From Tilletia caries (Eukaryota; Basidiomycota; Exobasidiomycetes; Tilletiales; Tilletiaceae): DNA of 64,000 nt. Positions within the stretch are counted from its first letter, which is position 1, and the number at the start of each line of letters is the position of its first letter. This document shows, piece after piece, positions 32,935-43,984 of this stretch. The stretch spans positions 1,488,001 to 1,552,000 of the forward strand of contig JALUTQ010000001.1 in the NCBI GenBank assembly GCA_032718865.1. Reading direction: 5' to 3'. A model generated the notes under the pieces. It had not been told where the DNA came from. It worked only from the letters and a program-made list of their open reading frames with translations, and ran no database searches. Position numbers and translations under genes: made by a program.

Positions 32935-33854
32935 TTGGCCGACTGTTTCTGCTGTGCCCCGCGCGGTTGTCTCCAGCTCTCAGGGCGGCCCAAAGGGCTT
33001 CTCAGCTCAATCAGATCGGCAATGATGTGCACTCTTCCTGTGCCATGCCTATGCGATGTTCACAAGCGCTTGCAGTGGAATGGAAAGGCTAGATAGCAAG
33101 AAAAACAGCATAGCTTGACAACGGGACACCAGGAGACGCCAAGATGGGAAGGTTTGCGGAGGGCCGCCAATGGGAATGAATACGTGATAAACTGGGGCCC
33201 GTTCCTCCGTCGCGACGAAGGGAGAGTGGAGGGGACAGCGGGACAGGAGAGAGATTGGATTAATCGACATACAAATCATCCGTGGGAGAAGTGAAGCAAC
33301 AGAGCGGAGATGGCGAGAAAGAGAAACAGGGAGAAGGGATTCTTGATCTGCGTTTCGCGAACCGGGAGCGTGTCAGAGTGGAAGGACGAGGAAGGTAAGG
33401 CCATGGCGCTTCCGGGGGGATGGGAAGCCCGGACGCGTGAAGAATACCGACCTCGAAAGAATACGGAGAGAAAGGGGAGGGGGGAGAAACCGCACAGGAC
33501 GATCCATCGAGATTCGAGACGAAACGAAGAAGGAGGGAGCCCAAGGAGGAAGAGAGAAAGGGAACCAGAGGAGAGAAAAGCGAGTAGGCAGTGTTCGATG
33601 TTGCATATCTTCGTCCAAGATCGTTACGCGTGTATAGCTTTCATCCTTGCCCTCTACTTGCGCAAGTCGAGCGAGCTTGCCCCGGTAGTAGCAGCTGCCG
33701 CCCGGATGCGGAGAACACAGTGTCGGCCCGGGGTTCTTGCATGAATCCTGTTTTTTTTCTATTCGTAAGTCGAGTCCCGCCATGATCGACCACGGTCGCT
33801 GTCACTGGCACCCCACAGGGCACCCTGTGATCAAAAATAACGTCCAAAGGAAAA
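32935..33854. other. Tail-to-tail spacer, NXT1 and Reg1-like gene
   Basis: 920 bp, with a strongly purine-rich zone (about 33300-33590, GAAAGGAGG-like). Several open frames arise from this skew and I do not accept them as genes. Confidence 0.5.
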
Positions 33855-36800
33855 TCAATCAGTCATGCGTACCTACAGCAAAAGCAAGGCAACGGCACCA
33901 TATTGTTGAAGGGAGGGTATGAGAACAAACGGCACTCACGATCAGATCTCTAGCCGTGTTGATCATCTCCACCGCCCGGTTGATCAAGCCGCCCTCATCA
34001 CCCTCATCGACATAGTCGTGCGCAAGGGGTACCTGCACCTGCCGATTCTTCGGCGCGACCAGCGCACCCGTCGACGTCCGTCGGTGCGGCACGACCGCGC
34101 CCGCAGGGTCGTAGTCGTCCTCGTCATCGTCGTCATCAAAGGGCGCTGATGTGGATGCAGAAGTTGTCGACCGGTGACCATGTTTGTTGTCGTGGGCCGA
34201 AGCTGAGGAGGAAGGCGTCGGTCGACTCCCACCGCCTCGACGCGACTTATGCGCCGACTTCGCTGACGGCGAAGCGCCTTTCCCCGGCTTGCCACCCAGC
34301 AGAAACGTAGGTGTGTTCAAAGGCGTGGGGCCATGAGCAGGGTTGACCGGACTGTTCGGATCGTTCGACGGCACATTATCCACATCGATGCTAAGCACCC
34401 CATGCACAGCTCTATCCTCCAACGCCACCTCGGTCGAAGACTGCCGTCTGCGTTCGCCAGGACCACGTGGGGACGACTTGTCCTTGTAGGAGGACGAGGA
34501 GAAGGACGAAGACGTGGAAGCGGGCGACGAGGGCGCGTCGTTTTCAGCGCGCGCGCGCCGTGACTTAGCATTGGCTTGATGCGACGAGCCATCAAGACCG
34601 TCTCCATCCCCATCTCCATCAGCCCAGGACTCAGAGCCAGACTCCCCAGCCGAGCCATCTCCTCGCGACCGACTGCCACCCGAAGAGCCCTGCTTGCTCT
34701 TCGATTCCCTTCCTGCGGATCCACCGCCCTGTCGAGATTTGTTCCTGTTCCGTAACGCGACATCATCCGCAGGCACCCCTCCTCGGATATATCGCCCACC
34801 CTCCTGCTCGTTTTCCCTCTGCCAATCCTCCTCTTCTTCATCCTCTTCCTGGCCTGAAGAAGGGAGATTTGCACGGTTGTTGTCCCAACCAGACCCGCCA
34901 TCCGAACCATTTTCGTACGAGTCGTCGTGATGATCGTCGCCTCCACTATATGCGTGATGTGAGTGATTCTGTTGAGGTCCGGAGCCAGGGCTTGTATGCC
35001 GCCCAGATTGATGGACGCGTCCGTACGAAAATGTCCGTGTGGGCTCTGGCGCCCTGCCGCGTTCATCTTCCTCATCTACATCATCATTTGACCCAGACCG
35101 GACTCCATCGAACGCTTCCGCGGGCGCATCGTGAGCGTCCCTATCGCCTGATCCAGTGGTAGCGCTATTCCCGCCACCGCCAGACAATGATGACCCACCA
35201 TGCCGTTCCCGATCAACATTGACGACAGGGTTGTGAGCGTAAGCCCCTACATGCGCGTTTTCCCCCACGCCGACACCGGCAGAGATCATGTCCGACCCCA
35301 CTCCCGCATTCAGATCCACGTCGTGCGCATCTGACTCCTCATGATCGATCCACTCGCCCGTGTCGGGCAGGACGGAGCCACCACGGAGCATCGTCGGTGC
35401 CAATTTGGCAATGGTTCGTCGGCTGATGCTGTGCGTCGACCTGTGAGAGCGAGTCGATAGGGAAGTGGCTGAGGTGCTGCTCCCTCCCGAACTCGAGCTC
35501 GGTCGGGAGCGGACGTTAATGGTGAGCATTTCTTCCTCTTCGTCATCGTCGAATCGGGGTCGCCGTTGAACTCGCTGGCCGGGCCCACTACGCCACATGA
35601 TCGATCCATCTTCATCATCGTCGTCGTCGCCATATCCATAATCTCCTGCATGCATACCTCTGCGACCGCTGCCACCGACGCCATCATCGTCATGAGCATA
35701 CTCATCGTCACGATAGGATAGAGACTCTGGCGCATTGTCCATATCGAGGGAAATGCACTGTTCCACCCGCTGATTGAAGCTGATATGTCTGCGTTCACGC
35801 GTAGGGGCAGCAGACTTTTTGGCGGCATTGTTCAGTCCGACTGCGGACGAGCGAGCCGTGTTAGGAGTCCCGCTTCCCGTCGACGACGCCAGAGAAACAA
35901 GGGAAGCGGCTGATGCGGTGGGTGATTTGAGAATGGAAGCCGTCTCCGCGTCGGTGTCACTGGTGCTGGCGAGGGAGATCGAGGATCCGGACTGCTGGTC
36001 TGCGTGTGGCGGTGGGATCGCACCGTCGGCTAGGGAGGCAGACATGGTGGGAGGTGATGTGGCGACCACATGATCTGTAATAGCACTCAGACCGACATGG
36101 CTAGTGGCGGGAGAAGCGGTGGTACTACTGCTGTTGCTGTTGTTGCTGTTCCCAACGCCCATAAGGCCAAGAGCTCGTGCCTGGTCAGGCGAGAGCACAG
36201 CTTCGCCTTGTCCCTCGCGAAGGGCGAGGCTGGTAGCAGCGGCGGCAGCTTCGAGCTCGGGCAGACTAGGTTGGGACGCGCTCTTAAATCCAAGAGCGGA
36301 TCCCAGCCCCGCGGCGCTGTTTGCCTGGGGGTTGCTAAGGAGATCTTGGATGGTGCGATGCTTAAGGATGGACTTGGTGGCGGGCGGAGAGAGGGAGGGG
36401 TCATTCGGACCTCGGTGCGGGGGGGAAAAGGCTTTCGAAATACCGTTGCCCATCATCTTGCTGTTGATGGTGTTGTTGGCACTGTGAGGCTTCTGCGGTA
36501 GGGATGGCGAGGGGGCATCGCCGGTAAAGGACGGCTTCTTGCCCGCGCTGCTGTCCGGCCTGAGGTCGGACAGCTTTACGCGAGGAAGAGAGGCGGCCGA
36601 GGCTGAGTTTGCGTTTTTGAGTGTATGGTGACGCGGGTTCTCGACAAGGTCGAGACGTTCGGTCGTGGAAGCGACCTTTGGTGGGGGCACGGCCTCGATT
36701 TGACCCTGATGCAGAGGACCATATAGCCATGTCACGTCACTGTCTTTGAGCCTGAGGGAGAGAGAAGATAGGGAAGGCGGGTCAGAAAATACGCGACTGT

Positions 36801-37100
36801 GAACTGAGGACAAGGCAGTGCTCACCAGTTCAATGTCTCTGGGCTGACAGTCTTGAGATTGCGCATCTGCTTCATCCATGTGCGCCAGGAAGCGTTCTCC
36901 AGCCGTACTCCGTTTGCGATTTCGTTTTTGGACTTGGTCATTGCCTTCCAGCTGTTCCAGACATCTTCGTCGCGAGCCCAGTTGTGGGACAGGTAGTCGA
37001 CGCAGATGGACGGCATCCGATGGGAGGGCACGATCTGAGCATCATCTGGCGCGGGTATGGAGGAGGACACCGTCGGATACGGTGCTGGTGCAGAAAGCAT
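33855..37100 (-). CDS. Reg1-like regulatory subunit of protein phosphatase 1
   Basis: Exons 36826-37100, 33940-36751 and probably 33855-33872 give 1034 residues. Residues ~30-110 are the fungal domain shared by Reg1 and AreA-type proteins: VDYLSHNWARDEDVWNSW, RLENASWRTWMKQM, LKTVSPETLNW then LKDSDVTWLYGPL across the first intron. A mid-protein motif, RRHISFNQRVEQCISL, fits the PP1-docking RxIxF pattern seen in Reg1. Acidic DDDDDED stretches and RRTIAKLAPTMLR follow. The C-terminus has AVEMINTARDLI. In yeast, Reg1 directs the PP1 catalytic subunit Glc7 to Snf1 and glucose repression. A similar nutrient-signalling role is inferred. The last exon would be only 18 nt (VRMTD). Without that splice the frame ends at 33859 after ~26 extra residues. 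Confidence 0.83.
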
Positions 37101-37734
37101 CTTTGGCTGGTAGGGCGCGCAGAGATCTTGCGCGTGGGCTTCGATAAGAACTTGCGAGGTTCAGCAGTTCGGAGCTGAAGTCCTTCAACGTCAAGGCGAG
37201 GCTGTGGAAGCTGCGGGTGTGTAACTGTGTATGAGTGAATCAATTATTGTTGGGCGAGGGAAAAGACGGGGGATGCTCACCGACTACCTTTTGACCGAGA
37301 GTACACCGTGTGTGACGAAGTCGTGTTGGCCAGCAGGAGAGCGAGAGAAGACACGGGGGAGATGGAGGACAGCGCAGAGAATGCTTTTGAATGCTACCGT
37401 CGACGCTGCTAAGACCGTGAAGGAAGAAGAAGAAGAAGAAAAAGATGATGAAGCGGTCGAGGGACAAGGTCAAGGGTCAAAGACCAAAGGCCAAAGCCAG
37501 TTGGGGAAGGGGCCCCCATGATTTAACAAACAAACGGGTAGGCATGACGGAGATTAGCAGCTGCCGTCCCACCCCAGATCCCCAGCATCCGGCAATTGCC
37601 GCTCGTCCCCAGTCTCACAAGTTACATAGTCACATGCTGGTCTCACATCTCACATCGAGGGTCTTTCTCTTTAACTCCGAGCCCATCCTCCCTCATTCTC
37701 CCGAGTCCCAGCCTTCGTACACCCTTCCTATGTA
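37101..37734. other. Reg1-like gene promoter side
   Basis: 634 bp with a GAA-rich purine patch (37420-37450). The right boundary is the TA at 37733-37734 that starts the next repeat element. No gene is seen. Confidence 0.5.
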
Positions 37735-38689
37735 CAGTAGGGTCCAATAAGTTTGTACCAAAACAATTTTGAGAACATTTCATGACACCTTCGCTCCTTG
37801 ACAAGATACACAACCACATAACAAAACACACATGAAACTGGTATCCAGCGATTCCTTGTGTTGTACTCTACTCAAAAGTGCCCCAGTCACGACCGCTGGG
37901 CCGCAGACTGGCTACGTTACCTTGCTCATAAATCACAAGTTCATATCACAGTGCCCAGATTTCTCTTGACCACAGCACGTTCCACAGAGCACCTACTGGC
38001 AATGTTAGAGGCTTTAATGGTAGATCCTATCCTCTCCTAAAAGTCTCTCACTTTGCGATCTGGGCCTTCGCAAGGTGGCTGGCGATTGACAGCCAAGTGA
38101 AGTTTCAGCCATGTAAATCGGATCGGAGTCAAAAATTTCATAGGCGTCTAGGAAGGTCTTAACTGGCACTACAGACACAGGACTCGGCCAGAGTATGGCA
38201 ATGCTACATACCTTTGACTTGTGTAAGAACCGTAGGAAGTTTTTGAGGTACCATATCGAGCTCCCCAAGGTAAGAATATTTATTCGATGTTGGCTCTTTG
38301 CCCTCCTTGTTTTCACACGGCTGCCATTTCAAGGCCAAGACTAAGATCGCATTTCTCAAGAGAGCAATATTAAAGGTAATGTGTAGGTCTTTCTATTTTA
38401 TCAGAGCTGCAGCTCATGCTTTTCGAGTGGGAGCGGTGGAAACTCGGATGTATGGTGCAGGTGATGAATATCCCTGCCTCTTGCGGTAAATGCGATAGAC
38501 AAGTCAATATTTACGATATCTTACCTATCGCACGCGGAATGCGTTCCTGCGGCTCTCCTCTTCCGAACTGTTTGATCTCCTTGGCAGCCAATTGTGGCGA
38601 AGCAATACATTCATAAGGACGACGTGTAAAAATTGGTGTTGTGAAATGGTCGAATTTGGGTTTTGGTACAAACTTATTGCACCCTACTG
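37735..38689. mobile_element. Tc1/mariner-like non-autonomous element, TA-flanked, 955 bp
   Basis: Inverted termini start CAGTAGGGTCCAATAAGTTT and continue TGTACCAAAAC. They span ~31 bp with one mismatch (GTCC versus GTGC), and TA dinucleotides sit directly outside both ends. TA duplication plus a CAGT start fit the Tc1/mariner superfamily. The interior has no full transposase. A minus-strand stretch near 38520-38640 reads RRPYECIASPQL then SxxxAKEIKQFGRG-like, faintly like the start of fungal Tc1 transposases, so it may be a deletion derivative. It is AT-richer than the surrounding genes. Confidence 0.75.
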
Positions 38690-39344
38690 TACCACCCTCG
38701 TCCATCTCATCGAGGCCAACGCTTCCTAAGCATCTCTATCGTCCATTCACTCACTCCCAGCGTCCTATCGCTCAAGCGCTGCAGATCTCATAAACTGTCC
38801 AACCCCACCCTGTCACCATACACTCATCGTTCGTCCACCGCTCTCCGCTGGAGAAAGTCCTGCCTGTGATCGAACCATTATTATGAATTATATTATACAC
38901 CAAGCCATGCACGGAAAGAATCTACATACCTTCTGGTGCCGACGACAAAGGGGCAGTATGCACACGTTTTCTTCGTTCATGCTGCTCCCAAGAGTCAACG
39001 CTTGCCCCCGTGGGGCGTCTGTCTTCATCAAGGTTTGCTTAACTTCTTCTCACAGCCGCCTCCAAACTCAAGTTCTCAACCGCTCCAAAAGCAGGTGCGG
39101 GGGTCCCTACATCGCCTTCTGCAGTCGGGACGGCCCGCTACCATGATGAGCACGATGATATGCTGATACACACATGCGAAACTCAGGCGGTGATCAGACG
39201 GTGAGACGATGGAGACGGGTGAGACGGTGAGAAGGCGATCAAGCTGGAGTGAGCAACTTTGCTACCCGACAGAACTTGGGGACTTTGCCGGGACTTCTCC
39301 GGCTTAAAAGTGGGTGGTGGTAGAGCTTCTCATTCCAAAAATCT
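38690..39344. other. Spacer between two inverted-repeat elements
   Basis: 655 bp with a GAGACGG-type short repeat (39195-39235). No gene or RNA is supported. Confidence 0.5.
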
Positions 39345-40213
39345 GGCTCGCTGAGTAGCCTCATATCACCAGGCTGTCTGTAGCAAGCCGACGTCGGCAA
39401 TTCAGTCCAGTGCTTTGTTTCGTCCAATCTCCGAAACAACCTCACGTGACTGCTTAAAAGCCTCCGAAGGACGTCTAGCTTGCTAGACAGCCTGGTCTTA
39501 AAACTGACATTTTGCTTGCGATGTAAAAAGACTTAGTCGTTTCAGGAGCCTTCCCAGCCACCACTCAGATCGCTTCCCAGCTCGGCAGCCAGCAATGAAC
39601 ACAGTAGCATTCGCTGCCAGATGACTGAATACTGAACACCCTCCCTTTGTCTCGCGCACACATGTCCGGAAAGAGCTGCTGAGAGTGCTGCCGAGAGTGC
39701 TGCTGAGAGAGCTATTGAGTGAGCTGCTGAGCGCCGCTTCGTGAGCGCCTCTTCGAGCTCGGCGGTCAGCTGCTCCTTGTCCGAGCGTGCATGGATGATG
39801 AGAATGACATGTTGACCTGACCTGTGGGCTGTGCATTGACTCTGACTAAGTACATGTGAGTGAGTGCGAGGGCGAGTGCGAGTGCGTGTGCGTGTGCTGT
39901 GTGCGTGGGTTAGTGAGTGAGTGCGAGCATGGGTGTGGGTGTGAGTGTGCTGTGTGAGTGTGCTGTGTGAGTGTGGGTGTGGGTGTGCACGGACCATGTG
40001 AGCGGTGAGCTGGCTGTTGCTACAGTGAGAGGCCGCTGAAACGACTAAGTCTTTTTGACATCGCAAGCAAAATGTCACATTTCAGCCCAGGCGTTCTAGC
40101 GAACGGTACGTGATTGGAGCTGGGTCAACCCCTCCACATCACCTGGGAATTTTCCCACACATACAGAAGTGGAGCTAAGACACGCCTGGGGATCTGAGGC
40201 TACTCGCTGAGTC
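39345..40213. mobile_element. Foldback-like element with long inverted arms
   Basis: The inner parts of the arms (39505-39545 and 40036-40077) are near-perfect inverted repeats of ~41 bp beginning TGACATTTTGCTTGCGATGT, differing by one base indel. Outside these, matching continues imperfectly (CCAGGC, TCTAGC, then GAGGCTACTC blocks) to about 39345 and 40213, so each arm is ~180-200 bp. The loop contains CTGCTGAGAGTG-type repeats and a long GTGAGTGTG tract. No coding gene and no clear target duplication was found. The outer boundaries are uncertain. Confidence 0.6.
39850..39990 (+). repeat. GTGAGTGTG-type GT-rich low-complexity tract
   Basis: Runs of GTGAGTGCGA and GTGTGGGTGTG units in the loop of the foldback element. 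On the minus strand it reads as a His/Thr/Arg-rich open frame that is only a by-product of the repeat. Confidence 0.85.
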
Positions 40214-40331
40214 ACTTCGAAACGGCGTCGTCCTCATCAGGAGAGAGACCGAGAGGGATCATCAACTTCTTATATCTCGCTGTCAACGCGGACTCGAAGG
40301 CAAAGAGCCATTGCGAAGCTCGGTGCTGACT

Positions 40332-41266
40332 CTCAGTGAAAATTTAAATGGATCCCCCGTGTATCAAACCTGCTTTTGTGTATCCCCTGTGGACTTTCTG
40401 TGGGTCATGTCGTTGCAGTTCCGCATCCGCGCATGCAGCCGTGTCATTCGTGTCATTTCATGCGTGCACACGCCGTCATTCATGTCATTTCATGTGCGCG
40501 CACGCCGTGACACGGCGCACACTCATGAAAATGACATGCATGACACGCCGCACACCGCGACATCCGTGTACCTGTCACGTGACACAACAGACCATTTTCA
40601 CCTCGCACGCAAAGAACGCCTCCAGCTGCCTAAGTCAGCGCCGTGGCACAGCCCACTCACCCGCGCATTTCTGCGCTTGTTTTTTTGGATTGAACTACGT
40701 GCTAAGATCTCCCGAGTATGGGACGGCACTCTCCCGGGGGCAACAGGCATCGCCGTCTGATGAGCGCCTGTTTGAAACTGGGAGCAATCTGGAACTGTGG
40801 AATGGGATATGGTGTTGATTATTGAAAAGTTTACACGGTTAAAAGCTGTTTAGTACAGTGGAACCACGGTTGAAAGCGATTCAGCACACCGGGGTTCAAA
40901 CCCGGTAACACTCAAATTGTTTTTTTCGTTTTGCGATTTTTCAACCAATAAAACGGCCTTTGAACGGTCTCAGCACGTTCATTCCAACGGGTCACCCACG
41001 GGACTCCCCGTACAGAACGGGTAATTTCGGAATGGTTAGGAATCACGGTCGTGTATTTGCGACACATGGCCGTGTACTGGCTGTGGATCATGATGCACAC
41101 GCGTGTGTGTCCTGTGTATCGCGATCCACAGCTGTGTATCACATTCACACAGGACACACAAAACCTGTGGATCCTCCGTGGTTGAAACCTGATTTTTGTG
41201 TCCAATGTGTATCGTGCGTGTGTCAAGGAAAGGATACACGGGGGATCCATATTAATTTTCACTGAG
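40332..41266. mobile_element. Non-autonomous inverted-repeat element, 935 bp, with 7-bp target duplication
   Basis: Both termini read CTCAGTGAAAATT and, after a 4-5 bp variable spot, ATGGATCCCCCGTGTATC in inverted orientation. GCTGACT lies directly outside each end (40325-40331 and 41267-41273). Near the right end (about 41165-41205) is a direct, degenerate copy of the left end (GGATCC.CCGTG, AAACCTG, TTTTGTGT). TGTGGATC recurs in both orientations near 41085-41170, possibly transposase-binding sites. There is no transposase gene, so it must have moved in trans. The superfamily is unclear. An ~8-bp duplication would suggest hAT, but the termini are not typical. Confidence 0.75.
40844..40926 (+). 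ncRNA. tRNA-like Pol III promoter (A box, B box, T7 stop), tRNA fold degenerate
   Basis: TAGTACAGTGG (from 40851) fits the A-box consensus, and GGTTCAAACCC (about 40893-40903) fits the B box at normal spacing. A seven-T run (about 40920-40926) follows as a Pol III terminator. A convincing cloverleaf does not form: the T stem CCGGG/CCCGG pairs only with a shifted loop, and the acceptor and D stems are poor. It is best read as a tRNA-derived pseudogene or SINE-like unit captured inside the repeat element. Transcription is unproven. Confidence 0.35.
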
Positions 41267-41549
41267 GCTGACTGCTGACTTTCCCATTTCTCTCCTCGTC
41301 GTAGCCTCGTGTTGGCCAGGTACATACACACATATTTGGACCCCAATTTCCTCGTCGGACAAGGGCGGCAACTCTGGACCAATCACTTGAGGTGTTCCCA
41401 TTCCACATTCCGCTTCCCTTCTCATTTCTTCACCTCCCTCCTCCCCACCCCCTTCCGCTCGCCTCGTCTTCATTCTCTGTCTTTCCTCCATCTGCAGGAA
41501 GAACGCAAGGCTAGATTCTTGGGATTTCCCACGTACGCTTCTCTGGGAC

Positions 41550-43720
41550 ATGGCTTCTTCTTCTGCAGGACCAAGCCGGCCGACGGAGACGGAGAGCATC
41601 GCTTCGGAGGCTCAGCAGCATGGAGATGAACCCAGCGTGTCCTCACCGGGGGATTCTCAAGCTGCCGTCATCCCCGGCACCGCCAAACCGGAAACCCCGC
41701 TGCCCAAGCTACATCTTGCCATCGTCTTCCTCATCCGAATCGCGGAACCTATCAACTTTGTCTTCATTCTACCCTTCATCAACTCCTATGTCTGGGACCT
41801 CGGCGTCACCCGCGATCGATCCCGGGTCGGTATTTACGCAGGCATCATCGAGTCCCTCTTTGCTGCCTCGCAGTTATTCACTGTTCTGCATTGGGCCAGT
41901 CTGTCGGACCGGATCGGCAGGAGGCCAGTCTTGATCGTGGGAACGCTCGGGTTGACGCTCTCGGCTGCGCTCTTTGGTTTTGCGGATTCCTTTGCGATGG
42001 CTATCTTTGCGCGGTGTCTGACGGGACTGCTGAACGGGAACGTGGCCCTCCTTCGATCCATCAGTACGTTTCTCCCTGCTGTTACTCTTCCTCTCTGTTA
42101 CATCCACAACACTGACCGTCTCGCTCGCTGCTCTACTTCCTCTCAACAACAGTCGGCGAAGTATGCGACGAGACCAACGTGGCCAAGGGATTCGTGCTCC
42201 TTCCTCTCGCCTGGAATGCAGGTGCCTCCATCGGTCCCCTCCTCGGCGGCTTCCTCGTGTACCCGGCCTCCCGCTTCCCGGCACTCTTCGGCAACAGCGA
42301 CGCACCATTCTACTGGGACGGGTTCTGGCTACACAAACCATACCTATTACCCTGCCTCGCCGTCGCCTGCCTCAGCTTTGCGAGTTTTCTGGTCACGCTC
42401 TTCTTTCTGCCGGAGACGTTACCTTCCAAAGTGGCCGAACTGAAAGAGCGGGAACGGAAACGAATGGAAAGCGAGCTGGAACGGGAAGAGGAAGAGACGC
42501 GCGTGGCGGTGGAGCCAGAATTGAGGAGGCGAAGGCAGAGGGCTGGTGGTGATCGCGAAGAGGGCGACGACGAGCGGACACCACTCCTTGGTGATCGCGG
42601 GCTCGACACCTCGGCATCGCACGCATCTCCTGATAACAGGAACGCTGACATTTCGACTACAAATGGCGCTACCGCCGCCGAGCCAATAGAGGACGACTCC
42701 GATAAAGACGCACCATCATCATCATCATCATGGTCAATCCTACGGATCCCACACGTCCGCAACGTCCTCTTCTCCTTCGGAATTCTCTCCTTCCTCTCCG
42801 TCGGCATCGAGGCCGTTCTGGTCCTCTTCCTCTACGAACCCCTCCATCTCGGCGGCTTGAACTTCACCCCCGCGCAAACGGGCGTCTATCTCGGCTTTTG
42901 GGCCATCTTCGCGATGGTCGTGCAGATGCTGTCGACAGCATACCTCGTCCGGCGATTGGGGACCAACAGGCTCTATTCATATTGCTTGCTGTGCTTTCCC
43001 GTCATGGCTCTTCTGCTCCCGCTCGCATCTGCCGTTGCTCGATGGGGCAGTCAGGGGCACGTCGGAGGGGAGGCCGATCCGCTGCCTACCTCAACAATGG
43101 TCATGATCTACATCATCCGTACGTCTAACCCCAATTCCCCGCCCTACCTGTAGCTGATACATGCACTCACCCCTTTCCTTACTTCGACTTCCAGTGAGCA
43201 TCTTCGCAATACTGCGATGCTGCAGTGCATTTGGCTACGTGTGCAACCTCCTCCTGGTGCGTGAAGACGTCCGAGAATTGGATTGGTACCGAGCTGATCC
43301 GTCAACTCTTCTTGTATTGTCTTGCAGGTGAACGAATGTGCCCGTCTGATGCCCGGGTCGCGTCTGGGAGCAGTAAATGTGAGCCAGCAAATCGCTCCAG
43401 GAAGCCCCCCTTCCCTTCTGAGCTGTGTCTAGGCTGGACGCTTACCTTTCTTCTCCACCTTGACCCTCACTCTTCAATAATAGGGCTTCTCCACCATGTC
43501 AAGCTGCATCGCCCGCGCCCTCTCGCCGTCGTTCTGCACCTTCCTCTTCTCCCTCACGGTCTCCCCCGACAGGTACCCGCTCTTCCGCGGCTGGCTCGTA
43601 TGGGGGGTGCTATTCGCCATTGGCGCGGCGGCTTCGACCAAGACCCTCAAGCCGATCGAAGTTGTTGTCGCGGAGGAGGAGGCGAGGCGAAGGAAGAGGA
43701 GGAGTGAGGTTAGATCTTAG
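41550..43720 (+). CDS. Major facilitator superfamily transporter (DHA1/ZIFL-like)
   Basis: Five exons (41550-42063, 42153-43118, 43195-43256, 43328-43378, 43484-43720) give 609 residues. A Ser/Thr/Glu N-tail precedes the first helix (AIVFLIRIAEPINFVFILP). The MFS loop 2-3 signature is SLSDRIGRRPVLIVGTLG. Helices 4-6 follow, with GEVCDETNVAKGFVLLP and LAWNAGASIGPLLGGFL (motif C-like). A long acidic/basic cytosolic loop separates the halves, and the second half starts VRNVLFSFGILSFLSV. The last exon carries the final helices (GWLVWGVLFAIGAAAS) and an RRKRR tail. Related fungal proteins export drugs, organic anions or zinc-linked substrates. The substrate here cannot be read from sequence. Two exons (62 and 51 nt) are short but keep phase and complete a helix. 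Confidence 0.9.
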
Positions 43721-43984
43721 CTGGCCGGGCCTTGTCGCGGCTAGGGAACTCGAAGGGCTGGGCAGGATCTATGCTACATTTACTACTAGACGTTATGCAA
43801 GTCAGTACATACTAGACACCCTACAGAGAAGCGTCTATGGCGCCTCATTGCGTCATTCACCCACACTAGACAAACACGTCCCTTCGCGAGTCTTGTTTGT
43901 GTCACTTGATGCATTGCAAACACATCTCGATTCTAGACTTCTCAATATTTGTTTCCAACGCCCGTAGAGCAGCGATGTTTGTCT

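Noticed and set aside
39542..40078. His/Thr-rich minus-strand frame in the foldback element
   Set aside because: It is produced by the GT-rich tandem repeat and has no protein-like character.
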